This document shows, one piece after another, positions 1 to 9,282 of a DNA stretch of 64,000 nucleotides. Position numbers and translations under genes: made by a program. Where the stretch lies: positions 124,001 through 188,000 of the forward strand of contig NZ_ATWH01000001.1 of assembly GCF_000421145.1 (NCBI RefSeq), written 5' to 3'. Positions within the stretch are counted from its first letter, which is position 1. Every line of letters begins with the position of its first letter. The stretch comes from Glaciibacter superstes DSM 21135. GTDB lineage: Bacteria; Actinomycetota; Actinomycetes; Actinomycetales; Microbacteriaceae. Below the pieces are notes generated by a model. That model searched no databases, was not told where the DNA came from, and saw only the letters and a program-made list of their open reading frames with translations.

Positions 1-977
1 ATGACCTGGCGCGGGCCGTAGCCATCCGTGATGCGCCCGCTGGCAGGCACCGCCCAGCCCTGGTCGCTGATGTAGCCGCCGCCGAGGCCCGGACCTGCGC
101 CCCCGCCGCCGGCACGCGCCGCCTCTTCTGCAGCCTTCTTCTTACGTTCGGCTTCGCCGACTTCGTAGGCGGCGGTGGTCGTGGCCAGTGCGTCTTGCAT
201 GAAGGCGAGCTGTGCTTCGAGAAGGATGCTCTTGGCCTGGGAGTCTGCGAGCGCTGCTGCCGCTGCATCAGCGGCCGCCTGGGCTGCGACGAGTGCCTCT
301 TCAGCGGCGATGCGCAGGGTCTCGCGCTCTGCCTGGGCAATCTTCGCCTGGTCACCGAGGGACTGCGCCGTGTTGGTGGCGGACTTGGCCTGAACGTAGA
401 TGTCGCTGCTGCGTTCGACGAGTTTAGACATGCTGCCGAGCTTGGAGAGGAGTGCATCCGCTCCCTTGCCGCTTCCTTCGCCGTCGAGGAAGAGATTGAC
501 GCTCAAGTCGGTGCCGCCGGTGCGGTAGAGCTGAGCGGCGAGCTGGCCTGCCTGCTTGGTTGCGGCATCCGCTGTCGCCTTGCTGGCGTCGGCCTGCGTT
601 TGCAGATCGTTTGCGCGACGGGTCGCGTCGTCGAACTTCTGCTGCGCGATCTCGAGTTCCTGACCGCGGGCCACGGCTGCCGCCTCGGTTTCCTGCACCT
701 GAATCTGGAGGTTGGAGATCAGGGCCCGGATCTGGTCGACCTGGGCCGTGGCCGCCGCGGAGTTCGCCTTGGCGGCCTGAACGTCTCCCCAGCTCGGGTA
801 TTCGGCTGCCTGCGCGGGGCTGACCGGGCTCGCCAGTGTCAGGGCGAGGGCGAGTGCGGCGACAAAAGCGGTCGCACCGGACAGGCGACGACGACGGATG
901 CCGGTTGCGCGAGGCACCCGCATTCTGGCGAGGCTCGTGCGTACTCCGCGTGCGATCGCGGTTTCCGTGCGACTCAT
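1..977 (-). CDS. Secreted LytM/M23-type peptidoglycan hydrolase, N-terminal part
   Basis: The gene runs off the left edge of the window, so only about 325 residues are visible. They begin with a basic N-terminus and a hydrophobic segment ending in SPAQAAEYPS, a likely cleavable signal peptide. A long Ala/Gln/Glu-rich stretch (about residues 60-280) follows and should form the coiled coil common in EnvC/NlpD-type hydrolases. After a Gly-rich linker the visible end reads WAVPASGRITDGYGPR, which matches the entry of the M23 peptidase fold. The role is therefore likely cell-wall remodelling outside the membrane. The zinc ligands lie beyond the edge, so catalytic competence cannot be checked. NlpC/P60 proteins share the coiled coil, but the YGPR motif favours M23. 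Confidence 0.8.
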   Translation of the reverse strand, partial: MSRTETAIARGVRTSLARMRVPRATGIRRRRLSGATAFVAALALALTLASPVSPAQAAEYPSWGDVQAAKANSAAATAQVDQIRALISNLQIQVQETEAAAVARGQELEIAQQKFDDATRRANDLQTQADASKATADAATKQAGQLAAQLYRTGGTDLSVNLFLDGEGSGKGADALLSKLGSMSKLVERSSDIYVQAKSATNTAQSLGDQAKIAQAERETLRIAAEEALVAAQAAADAAAAALADSQAKSILLEAQLAFMQDALATTTAAYEVGEAERKKKAAEEAARAGGGGAGPGLGGGYISDQGWAVPASGRITDGYGPRQV

Positions 978-1013
978 AACTCCCCGATCGGACACTCGTT
1001 AAACACACCTGTC

Positions 1014-1029
1014 ACAGTGTTAACACTGT
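1014..1029. promoter_or_regulatory. 16-bp perfect palindrome upstream of the hydrolase gene
   Basis: ACAGTGTTAACACTGT is fully self-complementary and ends 37 bp upstream of the hydrolase ATG (977). GTTAAAC and AGTAACA words lie beside it. It is a plausible operator for a dimeric regulator; an MtrA-like response regulator is one guess because MtrA controls such hydrolases in related actinobacteria. The rest of 978-1362 shows no gene. Confidence 0.45.
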
Positions 1030-1362
1030 TCACAGTAACAACAGGCGCACCAATTGGCCAGTGTCGTTCCCGAATGTAACCCGACACGGGTGCGGTTACC
1101 GGGCCATTCGCCGTAGGTCGCGAGATTCACCCCCGGTCGTGGCACGCGGCGCGGCCGCTCACGCCCCTCTTCCGCTGTCACCCCGTCCCTGTCACTGTCC
1201 CCGACCCGCCCGATTCGGCTCCTCACTGGCCGGGTGAAGCGCCGATTCGGGCCGGTCGGCGGCTACGCGAGGCCTGCGGCATCCGTTTGCGGCGCGAATT
1301 TGGGATTCGTAAGATCTGCCCTTATGCTTATGCGTCGGAAGTCATGTGGTTTGTGACCTCAC

Positions 1363-1435
1363 GGCCCCATCGTTTAGCGGCCTAGGACGGCGCCCTTTCA
1401 CGGCGTTAACACGGGTTCGAATCCCGTTGGGGTCA
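1363..1435 (+). tRNA. tRNA-Glu (anticodon TTC)
   Basis: A complete cloverleaf is visible. The acceptor stem GGCCCCA pairs with TGGGGTC (one G-T), the T arm carries GGTTCGAATCC, and the anticodon loop is CTTTCAC. The discriminator is A1435 and no CCA is encoded. It is the first of three tandem tRNA genes. Confidence 0.95.
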
Positions 1436-1482
1436 CACATAATTGAATATGCACCACTCAATGTGAAATAGTTTTACATCGA

Positions 1483-1559
1483 GGCCCTGTAGCGCAGTTG
1501 GTTAGCGCGCCGCCCTGTCACGGCGGAGGTCGCCGGTTCAAGTCCGGTCAGGGTCGCCA
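1483..1559 (+). tRNA. tRNA-Asp (anticodon GTC)
   Basis: The acceptor stem GGCCCTG pairs with CAGGGTC, the discriminator is G1556 and CCA is encoded at 1557-1559. The anticodon loop is CTGTCAC and the T loop GTTCAAG. It is followed directly by a Rho-independent terminator. Confidence 0.95.
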
Positions 1560-1565
1560 GGCTGG

Positions 1566-1590
1566 AGCCCTTCTGAGAGGAAGGGCTTTT
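1566..1590 (+). terminator. Terminator after tRNA-Asp
   Basis: A perfect 8-bp stem, AGCCCTTC with GAAGGGCT, closes a TGAGAG loop and is followed by TTTT. Confidence 0.8.
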
Positions 1591-1625
1591 GCCTTAGAAA
1601 GCGGCTTTTCTTGAAGCCCGTTTTC

Positions 1626-1698
1626 GGCTCTGTAGCTCAGTTGGTAGAGCGTTCGACTGAAAATCGAGAGGTCACGGGATCGACGCCCGTCGGAGCCA
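1626..1698 (+). tRNA. tRNA-Phe (anticodon GAA), integration target
   Basis: The cloverleaf is complete: acceptor GGCTCTG with CGGAGCC (one G-T), anticodon loop CTGAAAA, discriminator A1698. Its 3' part from 1650 onward is duplicated exactly at 50412-50460. The gene was therefore the insertion site of the downstream element, and the element's own copy of the 3' end restored it. Confidence 0.95.
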
Positions 1699-1741
1699 CG
1701 AAACCCCCGCATAGCTTCTACATTGCGGGGGTTTTTTATTT
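1650..1741 (+). repeat. attL, left attachment site (92-bp direct repeat)
   Basis: These 92 bases recur without mismatch at 50412-50503, an offset of 48,762 bp. They cover the anticodon-stem-to-3'-end part of tRNA-Phe and the following terminator. Weaker similarity continues about 20 bp further (GGTCAGAGG in both). A tRNA 3' end repeated at both limits of a segment, with an integrase next to one copy, is the classic mark of tyrosine-recombinase integration. The exact crossover point within the repeat is not visible. Confidence 0.92.
1702..1740 (+). terminator. Terminator after tRNA-Phe
   Basis: The stem AACCCCCGC/GCGGGGGTT closes a 14-nt loop and is followed by a T run. It lies within the att repeat and has an identical copy at 50464-50502. 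Confidence 0.85.
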
Positions 1742-1822
1742 CCCTGGTCAGAGGCTGTTTCTAGGACGCGCGTTCCGCACCCGTTCACAGTTGAGCGATG
1801 ACCGGTCCACACTCAGAAGTGC

Positions 1823-2938
1823 TCAAGCGGCGTCGTTTGACCACATTTTGACCACATTCGCTGCAGCGCCCAGGTCAAGTGCAGCAGCAACGGCGTCCAG
1901 GTCGTCGTCGAACAGGTCAGCGTAGACGTCGAGCGTCATCGCTGCGGATGCGTGCCCGAGCATGCGTTGCACCGCCTTGACGTTGGCACCGGCCGACACC
2001 GCGAGCGATGCTGCAGTGTGGCGAAGGTCGTGCGGCGTGATCTTCGGAAAGTCGGGTTCCATTGCCTGCACCGCCTTCAACGCCGGATCGAATTTTCGGT
2101 TCCGGAAGTTGCCGCCCCGCAGCACTGCGCCCTCGTGAGTTGTGAATACCAGGTCCTCCCCCTGCTTTCCACCGGATCGCGCCTGCAACGGCTTAACGAG
2201 GAAGTCGGGGAACGGCACGGACCGCCGTTCATGGCTCTTCGGCGTTCCCCAGACCAGTTGTCCGCGGGTCTCGGCAACAGCTTCGCGAACTTCTACTCGA
2301 CGGCGGGGCAGATCGATGCAGTTCACGCGGAGTGCCGCCATCTCTCCCCACCGAAGACCGGTGTAGGCGAGAAAGAGGATGACGTCCTCGTATCCGCCGC
2401 AAGCTCGGGCGAGTTCGAAAGCTTGGTCGTGATCGAGGTAACCGCGCCGCTCTCGCTTGATACGAGGGAGTCGGATGTCGTCGGATGCGTTGGACAGCAG
2501 GCGCCCGTCGCGAATCGAGTACTTCAGGACGCCGGAGAGCGCCAGGAGGATCTGCCGGACGGTCGACGGCGCCAGGGTCTTGGTGAGTGCGTTCACCCAC
2601 GCCTGAACGTCTCCGTGGGCGACGTCTGCAAGTCGAACCTTTCCCCATCGAGGCAGAACATGCTTTTCGAGTGAATGGCGGTAGCCAGACAGCGTCGTTT
2701 GTTTGAGCTGCAGTTGAGAGGCCAGCCACTCTCTCGCCATCTCTCCAATGGTGACTCTTGAGCGTGTTGGATCGAGCCAGTCACCTCTGAGTTTGGAAAC
2801 TTCAACAGTCGCGAGAAATTGGTCGGCGTCGCGCTTTGTCTTGAATCCCCGCTTGGTCGTTTGCGAGCGGTCCGGCTTGCGATATCGAACCCGGTAGCGC
2901 CGGCCACTCGATGCCTCATATGGTTCGACAGTTCCCAC
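1823..2938 (-). CDS. Tyrosine site-specific integrase
   Basis: This integrase should catalyse recombination between the tRNA-Phe att sites. From the GTG at 2938, which has AAGGAG six bases upstream, the protein has 371 residues; longer readings upstream lack a ribosome site and look unlike protein. It has an N-terminal arm-binding-like domain (RYRVRYRKPD), a SAM-like core-binding domain (about 60-160) and a catalytic domain. The residues expected for the family are R196 (TGLRWGE), K234, H303 and R306 (HDLRH), H329 (LGHA) and Y339 (LDVYADLF). Its 3' end contains the left arm-type repeat. The stop lies 82 bp from attL, the usual place for an element integrase. Confidence 0.95.
   Translation of the reverse strand: MGTVEPYEASSGRRYRVRYRKPDRSQTTKRGFKTKRDADQFLATVEVSKLRGDWLDPTRSRVTIGEMAREWLASQLQLKQTTLSGYRHSLEKHVLPRWGKVRLADVAHGDVQAWVNALTKTLAPSTVRQILLALSGVLKYSIRDGRLLSNASDDIRLPRIKRERRGYLDHDQAFELARACGGYEDVILFLAYTGLRWGEMAALRVNCIDLPRRRVEVREAVAETRGQLVWGTPKSHERRSVPFPDFLVKPLQARSGGKQGEDLVFTTHEGAVLRGGNFRNRKFDPALKAVQAMEPDFPKITPHDLRHTAASLAVSAGANVKAVQRMLGHASAAMTLDVYADLFDDDLDAVAAALDLGAAANVVKMWSNDAA
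1836..1856. repeat. Left arm-type site: two TTTGACCACA units
   Basis: Two copies of TTTGACCACA separated by one T form a 21-bp block that recurs exactly, in the same orientation, at 50292-50312. The left block is about 95 bp from attL and the right about 100 bp from attR. In the excised circle the two would flank attP almost symmetrically, as integrase arm sites do. Confidence 0.6.
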
Positions 2939-3220
2939 GGGTTCTCCTTCAAGCGAATGGCCGACCCTCTCCGGCCTTCCTCCGATCCTGACCTGAGCTG
3001 AAGCACTTTTAGCCGTCGAACGTTCGATTTTCGCGTGGTCACTACAAGACGTGCATTGGGCGCTACTTCCGCTACATCCGAGACATCCGAGTCGTTCCGC
3101 GGATCGCGAATGCAACACGTAGCGGAGTCGTCCAATACAGTCCCCCGCTATCCCTGCCGTGCGTCGGTTGTCGAGGCAAGATGCTTACCGCAGTCGCGAC
3201 AATCCAACTTGGGAGTAGAG

Positions 3221-3646
3221 ATGCCAGCTAACCAGAAGCGCGGGACGTTCCCGAAGATATCGATCGACGTTGATGCGAAAGAGCAAGGCATGGCCGTCGG
3301 CCAGATGGTGCCCTTGCTCTACGCCTTTCCCGCGTCCGACGACAGCCCCGAGATTGCCTTTCTGCAATGCGCCCGATGCGCGACCACCCTGGTCAACCCT
3401 GTGTCGGTGCGGGTAACGACTTCAGGTGGGCCGCGCATCGACTCTCACGTCGATGTCGACATCAAAACAGGCAAGGCCATCCGCAGGAGCGCTCCAATCG
3501 GTGAATACGCGGGGGCAGCAGCAGATCGAGAGGCGACAGTCCTCGTCTACTTTCAATGTGAATCCGGCCACGGTTTCGTCATCGACTTCTTCAAGCACAA
3601 GGGATATTGTCCGACCAACGTCTACACATGGGACCTGCCTGAATAA
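3221..3646 (+). CDS. Hypothetical protein with CxxC
   Basis: This 141-residue protein starts at an ATG preceded by GGGAG. It contains a CARC pair and a later CESGHG, which could bind a metal, and ends in an aromatic-rich segment. There is no signal peptide or membrane segment. It stands alone between the divergent integrase and the convergent type ISP gene, at the outer edge of the defence island. I do not recognise a family. Confidence 0.6.
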   Translation: MPANQKRGTFPKISIDVDAKEQGMAVGQMVPLLYAFPASDDSPEIAFLQCARCATTLVNPVSVRVTTSGGPRIDSHVDVDIKTGKAIRRSAPIGEYAGAAADREATVLVYFQCESGHGFVIDFFKHKGYCPTNVYTWDLPE

Positions 3647-3708
3647 CCGCTCGGATCACTTCCGGCTGAAAGCGTCCGGAACTCAACGAATCTCAGTCGG
3701 GCCGATTA

Positions 3709-6700
3709 CTAGGCTCCGGGCGGTTCCTGACCGTCACGGATTCTCAGCGGGGGTAAGTCTTCCACGATGGCCACTGTCTTGACGCTGACTGTGACGATCC
3801 GCTTCAGCAGGTTGAGGATGTACTCCGGGTCGTCGTGCTCGGTCGCCCAATCGTTGGGGTCATTGACGATGCCACTGTCTTTGTCCGTCTTCACGCGGTA
3901 ACGCTCGATGATCCATTCGATCGCAGACCGGGAACCGAGCATGTACTCGTGCGCCTTTTCCGGAATTCCAGAAAGCGTGATCACGTCGTTGTAGCGAATC
4001 GTCGACTTATCCCAGGCGCCGGCCTTGCCGCCGAACCGCATCTTCTCGACGCGGAGACTCGCCCCGGGCGGCCGCACTTCCTGCAGCGGGTACGGCTCGA
4101 CCTCCTCGTATTCCAGGTGCAGCTCAGCGAGAGACTTACCAGCTTTCGTGAATGCCCAAAAATCGACGACAGAGCCAAGTTTCGGAATGCGCGGAAGCAT
4201 CTTTTTTAAATCGGCCGCGTAGCTCGTGCGGTAGTCCGGCGAGTGCAACAGCCCGTATACGAAGAAGTAGATGTCGTCTTTCTCAACCTCGGCGTCATAC
4301 AGATTGCGGTACTCGTCAAGGATCTGGTCGGTTACGTTGTCGACGCGCTTGTAGGGCTCCGACACCTCGAAGAGGTCAAGCTCCGCTTCACCGCCGCGAG
4401 CTTCGTAGGTGTAGCGCGGGAAGAATTGTCCGCTCCCTGAGCCCCATAGCGCCAAATCCGGAATGTCGTGAACCATAAGCAATGAGAAATGGTGACCCGC
4501 ACCAGCTGCCGTCACGTAGAAGCCGAGGTTCTCTTGCGTCGCCGTCGGGTACATTCGAGGCAACTGCGCACGTTCGTGATTCAGAAGGGGAGCAAAGTAG
4601 ACGTTCTGCTTGTTGAACGGGCGATACGCCGACAATGTCATCTTGTTCGGAACGAAGTCGAGCTTCGTGCCTTTATTCAATGCGGCGCGCAGACTACGTG
4701 CCCAGCTAATACGCGTTGAATCCTTGTCGACAAAGTCGTCGACCGATTCCCGCTTGTCGCTACCTGTCCAGCGGTCAACCTCCGAATTGTAAACAGCGAT
4801 CATGCGCTCGACGTTGCTAGCGGCTGCCTCGCGCGAGCAGTTGTATACCCATGCGTCACGGTTAGTTTGGAGTCCAGCCGAGTGAGTTGTGAATATTGCT
4901 TGGTGAGGCGCAGCCTTGTCCCCAATCGAGGGGAATGTTCCAAACGTGTCATTTCGCTGATTGAGCCAGTCACCCGCTGCATTCGGTGTGAGTGGCACCC
5001 ACGGCACGCCGTCGATACTTCCATACTCAGTGACGAGCGTTAGCTTTTGTTCGCGGGTAAGGTAGTCACCGATGTCGCGATAGTGCAGCAATCCGTATTC
5101 GTCGGCATCAGGATTCTTCACCAAAACCGAGATGGCAACAGTAGCGCGGCTACCTTCTCCGAACACGCCGTCCTTTTCTTTACGCCGTTGCTCCCCCGAT
5201 GTGCGAGCGTTACCCCGCAGATTGAAGACGAATAGCGAGCTGAACTCCTCCGAGAGACTCTTTCGAAGCCCGTCCGCTGTATTGCCGTCGAGGAAGCCAC
5301 CGTTGGAGACAAACGCGACCACGCCACGATCCTTGATGCGGTCGCTGGCCCAGCGAATTGCTCGGATGTACGAGTCGTAGAGGCTGTTCTTATTCTGAGC
5401 CGTCGACTTCGCCGCGTAGGTGGCCGAGATCCGAGCATCGAGAAATGGGTACTTGAGATTCTGGTTGTTATCGTTCGCGCTGTCTTGACCCGACGAGTAC
5501 GGAGGGTTTCCGACGATCACGCGAATGTCGAGAGCGTTCTGTGCTTTCACGCGTTCATTGTTGTCGCCGAAGATGCCGCGATCATCGTAGCGGTCGTTGT
5601 CTTCGGAAGTTTGAAAAGTGTCGGTGAGCACGATACCCGGGAACGGCTCGTATCCCTCGACGCCATAACTCTCTGCGTGTGCTCCCCCTGTCTCTTTGAC
5701 CAGTCCGTGGAAGGTCTCCTCGATGTTCACCGCGGCCACATAGTACGCAAGCAACACGATCTCGTTGGCGTGCAACTCGTGCCGGTACTTCCGCACCAGG
5801 TCACGGGGCTTGATCAGCCCGGACTGCAGCAACCTGACGATGAACGTGCCCGTGCCGGTGAACGGGTCGAGCACGTGCACGCCCTCGTCGGACAGCGTGG
5901 CACCGAACTCTGAACGCAGCACATCGTCGGCACTTTTGAGGATGAAGTCGACGATCTCATTTGGGGTGTAGACGATGCCGAGTCGCTCATGGGTGTCCTT
6001 GAATGCACCTGAAAAGAACTTCTCATAGAGACGCTTGATAGTGGTTTGTTTACCAGCGGCGTCTTTGATACCTTCCACGCTGGTACGCACGCTCGCATAG
6101 AAGGATTCGAGCTCGTCCGTTTCGGTCTGCAGGTTGCTGCCTTCGAGTGCGTCGACCATGCGCTGCATCACTTGGGATACCGGGTTATGGGCGCTGAAGG
6201 AGTAATCCTTGAACAGTGCTTCGAACACCGGTTCGGTGATCAGGTGTTGAGAGAGCATCTCGATAGCATCTGCTTCGCTGATGGACGGGTTCAGGTTGTC
6301 CTGCAAACCGCCCACGAACGACTCGAACTCGGTGCGGATGTGCTCGTCGGATCCCTGTACCAAGCTTGCGATGCGAATCCGTTGACGTCGGGCGATGTCG
6401 GCGACGTCGCGCGCCCAGTTCTCCCAGTAATCGCGTTCGCCCACTTTGTCGACGATCTTCGCGTAGATTGCCTCCCGCCAGTCCGCACCGATTGTTGACC
6501 AGTCCATCGGCACCGCGACGGCGTCCGGCCCGTCAGCGCCGCCTTGACTCTCCCCGTCCCAGGGGTCCCGCACGTCGATGACCTGGAGTTGGTCATCGCT
6601 TCGGCCGTTGAGATCGAGCTGCTCGATCTTTGCCTCGAAACGCTCGTCGTGGGCACGAAGCGCCCGCAACACTTCCCACACCACCTTGTATTTGGTGTTG

Positions 6701-8574
6701 TCGTTCAGAGCCTGTTCTGGCGTCTTATCGGCCGAAACAGCGATCGGCAGGATGATATAGCCGTAGTCCTTGCCCTCCACCTTGCGCATCACGCGCCCCA
6801 CGCTCTGGACAACGTCAACCTGGCTGTCACGGGAATTGAGGAAAATCACCGCGTCGAGCGCCGGCACATCAACGCCTTCGCTCAGACAGCGGGCGTTCGT
6901 GAGTATGCGGCAGAGGTTGTCTTCGGGGTCGGTGTCCGCCTTCAGCCAGTCCAGCATTTCGTTGCGGATCATCACGTTCATCGTGCCGTCGACATGCTTG
7001 GCTTCTAACCGGAGACGCGGGTCTCCCAAGGCACCTTGGCCGGTCACCTGCGTCGCCGCGTGCTCCGCCTCGCTCGCGAATGAAACTCCGTGCGGTTGGG
7101 TGAACTGCCCGTCGTAGCCATTGAGCATGGACTGGACCTTTTTACTGTCCTTGATCGACCTCGAGAAGGCCACAGCCCGACGCAAGGGAGTCCGATCCGC
7201 CGCCTGGTTCCCGAGACCTTGCACACCACGTTTGGCCAGCCCGTTGTAGATGCCTACGATGCGGGCGGCATCTGGGATGTTGAGCTCGCCGTCGCTGGCG
7301 AACTGTTGCTGGAAGCCAGCGCCGATTGTCTCCTCGTCAACTGCAAGTACCAGCACTCGGTAGTCGGTCAGAAGGTCCCGCTCGACAGCCTCACCGAAGC
7401 CTAGGCGGTGGAAGGTTGGCCCGAACGTGCTCTCGTCATCCATGCTCACGAGAACTGCATTCTTCTCTGACGCTTTGGTGCGGACCGCTTCGCCATAGAT
7501 CTTCGGTGTCGCGGTCATGTACAGCCGCTTCTTCGCCTTGATCGCGCCCTCGTCATGCACGCGCAAGAAAGCAGACTCGGCGCTGCTCGCCAGCGTGAAT
7601 CCCGCGGTTCGGTGAGCTTCGTCACAGATGACGAGATCGAACTCAGCCAGTCCCGCGGCTTGCGCTTTGGCCACGACGTCGATGGATTGATACGTAGAGA
7701 AGTAGACGGTTAGTCCGTCGGGCGTCTCCGCTTTGGCAACTTCGTTGAGAAGCTGCGCTGTACTGGTCGTAGCGGGGTAGGCGAGATCGGAGACGGAGTA
7801 GTCCTCGGAGTACTTTCCGACCTTGCTGTCGGAGCAGATCGCGAACGCACGCAGCGGCATGTTCCGCTCTGCGGCCCATTCCTTGAGGGTCTGTGAGAGC
7901 AACGCAATTGAGGGCACGAGGAAGAGCACGGAGCCGCCTGAGCCGACAATCGTCTCGGCGGCGCGCAGGCTTGTGAAGGTCTTGCCCGTGCCGCAGGCCA
8001 TGATGAGCTTGCCCCGCGGTGAGTCCTTGAATCCCTTGGCAACGTCCGCGACGGCTTGTTCTTGGTGGGGACGGAGCTGTTTGAGCGTCGGGGCCACTAG
8101 CTCATCCGGCTTGGCGAGCGAGTAGCGAGACCAGTCGATGTCGGATTGAGCGAGTTCGTCGATCCCAACGCGCCAGGTCTTTACTCGCTGATCGACGAGA
8201 GCGTCAACTGCGTGTTTGGACCACTTGTCTGTTGTGGAGATGACCATGCGACTCGTGAAGGGGTGCTTTCCCGAGGCGGTGAAGAACGAATCGATGTCAC
8301 CCCTGTCGATCGAATGAGATGACGCATAGAACTTGCATTGAATGGCGCAGACGCCGTCCCCGTAGCGTTCCTTCGCGACCAGGTCGATGCCGGTGTCGAC
8401 CTTTCCGTTCCGTCCTGGCCAGTCCTGCCAGAGCCAGACATCCTCGAATCGCGCCGTCCACACGGGATCCGTTGTGAGGTAGGCGCGCGCTAGCCGTTCG
8501 AGGAGGAGCCCCTTCTCGCGTGTGTCCCGCGCCATGCGGGCATACTCATCGAGAAGCTCGTGGATAGTAGTCAT
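3709..8574 (-). CDS. Type ISP restriction-modification enzyme (nuclease-helicase-methyltransferase)
   Basis: This single chain of 1621 residues carries all functions of a restriction-modification system. An Mrr-like PD-(D/E)xK nuclease comes first (GID64, Q79-C80-K81). An SF2 translocase follows, with Walker A ACGTGKT (193-199), DEAH 318-321 and motif VI QSVGRVMR (590-597). An N6-adenine methyltransferase has motif I DPFTGTG (903-909) and motif IV NPPY (1023-1026). The C-terminal 500 residues should recognise the target. In this family one polypeptide methylates host sites and cuts unmethylated invaders after translocation. The start is ATG 8574 with TGGAG upstream. All catalytic motifs look intact. 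No separate specificity gene is nearby, as expected. Confidence 0.93.
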   Translation of the reverse strand: MTTIHELLDEYARMARDTREKGLLLERLARAYLTTDPVWTARFEDVWLWQDWPGRNGKVDTGIDLVAKERYGDGVCAIQCKFYASSHSIDRGDIDSFFTASGKHPFTSRMVISTTDKWSKHAVDALVDQRVKTWRVGIDELAQSDIDWSRYSLAKPDELVAPTLKQLRPHQEQAVADVAKGFKDSPRGKLIMACGTGKTFTSLRAAETIVGSGGSVLFLVPSIALLSQTLKEWAAERNMPLRAFAICSDSKVGKYSEDYSVSDLAYPATTSTAQLLNEVAKAETPDGLTVYFSTYQSIDVVAKAQAAGLAEFDLVICDEAHRTAGFTLASSAESAFLRVHDEGAIKAKKRLYMTATPKIYGEAVRTKASEKNAVLVSMDDESTFGPTFHRLGFGEAVERDLLTDYRVLVLAVDEETIGAGFQQQFASDGELNIPDAARIVGIYNGLAKRGVQGLGNQAADRTPLRRAVAFSRSIKDSKKVQSMLNGYDGQFTQPHGVSFASEAEHAATQVTGQGALGDPRLRLEAKHVDGTMNVMIRNEMLDWLKADTDPEDNLCRILTNARCLSEGVDVPALDAVIFLNSRDSQVDVVQSVGRVMRKVEGKDYGYIILPIAVSADKTPEQALNDNTKYKVVWEVLRALRAHDERFEAKIEQLDLNGRSDDQLQVIDVRDPWDGESQGGADGPDAVAVPMDWSTIGADWREAIYAKIVDKVGERDYWENWARDVADIARRQRIRIASLVQGSDEHIRTEFESFVGGLQDNLNPSISEADAIEMLSQHLITEPVFEALFKDYSFSAHNPVSQVMQRMVDALEGSNLQTETDELESFYASVRTSVEGIKDAAGKQTTIKRLYEKFFSGAFKDTHERLGIVYTPNEIVDFILKSADDVLRSEFGATLSDEGVHVLDPFTGTGTFIVRLLQSGLIKPRDLVRKYRHELHANEIVLLAYYVAAVNIEETFHGLVKETGGAHAESYGVEGYEPFPGIVLTDTFQTSEDNDRYDDRGIFGDNNERVKAQNALDIRVIVGNPPYSSGQDSANDNNQNLKYPFLDARISATYAAKSTAQNKNSLYDSYIRAIRWASDRIKDRGVVAFVSNGGFLDGNTADGLRKSLSEEFSSLFVFNLRGNARTSGEQRRKEKDGVFGEGSRATVAISVLVKNPDADEYGLLHYRDIGDYLTREQKLTLVTEYGSIDGVPWVPLTPNAAGDWLNQRNDTFGTFPSIGDKAAPHQAIFTTHSAGLQTNRDAWVYNCSREAAASNVERMIAVYNSEVDRWTGSDKRESVDDFVDKDSTRISWARSLRAALNKGTKLDFVPNKMTLSAYRPFNKQNVYFAPLLNHERAQLPRMYPTATQENLGFYVTAAGAGHHFSLLMVHDIPDLALWGSGSGQFFPRYTYEARGGEAELDLFEVSEPYKRVDNVTDQILDEYRNLYDAEVEKDDIYFFVYGLLHSPDYRTSYAADLKKMLPRIPKLGSVVDFWAFTKAGKSLAELHLEYEEVEPYPLQEVRPPGASLRVEKMRFGGKAGAWDKSTIRYNDVITLSGIPEKAHEYMLGSRSAIEWIIERYRVKTDKDSGIVNDPNDWATEHDDPEYILNLLKRIVTVSVKTVAIVEDLPPLRIRDGQEPPGA

Positions 8575-8725
8575 CAACACTCCAGATCACATGCGCTCAA
8601 AGCCTCCCGTCAGACTATTGCAGCGCATCGTGCTACTCAGGTCATTCGCTCCATCCGGCCAGACGGGCGGGCTCGTCGCCGGCACATCGAACTTCATGCC
8701 GCACCGACCCCGCTAGGCTGCGCTC

Positions 8726-9181
8726 ATGGTCAAGCTCCGAGATCAGTACCCGCTGCCAGACGATTTCGCGGTGGCAATGACTTGCATCGATCTGCCCACA
8801 CAGAGGCTTGGGGTGACCGGAGTGGAGTGGTTTGTTCCTCGGAAGGACCGTGGAAAGTCTTTGCGGGGGCAATTCATGATCCGTACGGAACCCGAGAACG
8901 AGGTCGACGAGAATGCGGTCGCTGTGTTCATCGGTCGACGTCAGATCGGGTACCTCAGATCGTACTATGGAGCGCGTTACACGCCCCTGCTATGCAGGCT
9001 CGGATATTCCTTGGCCGTCCGAGGCGAGCAGGTGGGTGACGAATTCACTGTTCAAGTCCCCGATAGTTTGTTGCTCCGGAAATTCCTCGATTGGGAGCCA
9101 ATGCAGGCCGCCCCTCGAGCGAGTGGCATCACGATGTGGCGTGCGGACCGAAGAGTTGCGGAGTGGCGCGCCACTGTCTGA
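8726..9181 (+). CDS. HIRAN-domain-like protein
   Basis: This 151-residue protein has a central pattern typical of HIRAN domains: TGVEWF, then MIRTEPENEVDENAVAVF, then QIGYL. HIRAN modules bind DNA ends or stalled forks and are often linked to helicases and nucleases. It is divergent from the type ISP gene, 151 bp away, and could act beside it; that link is inferred from position only. Confidence 0.6.
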   Translation: MVKLRDQYPLPDDFAVAMTCIDLPTQRLGVTGVEWFVPRKDRGKSLRGQFMIRTEPENEVDENAVAVFIGRRQIGYLRSYYGARYTPLLCRLGYSLAVRGEQVGDEFTVQVPDSLLLRKFLDWEPMQAAPRASGITMWRADRRVAEWRATV

Positions 9182-9282
9182 CAGACGCGCAGATCGACTC
9201 GAGCGAGAGTGCTCGACAACGACGGGGAGAGGCTGGGCGACATCTTCGAGCCCCTCCAATTCGGCCGACGCGCAAAGCCCCG

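Noticed and set aside
195-1079. Plus-strand open frame of 294 codons at the left edge
   Set aside because: The minus strand carries a signal peptide, coiled coil and M23 entry motif, so this is a shadow.
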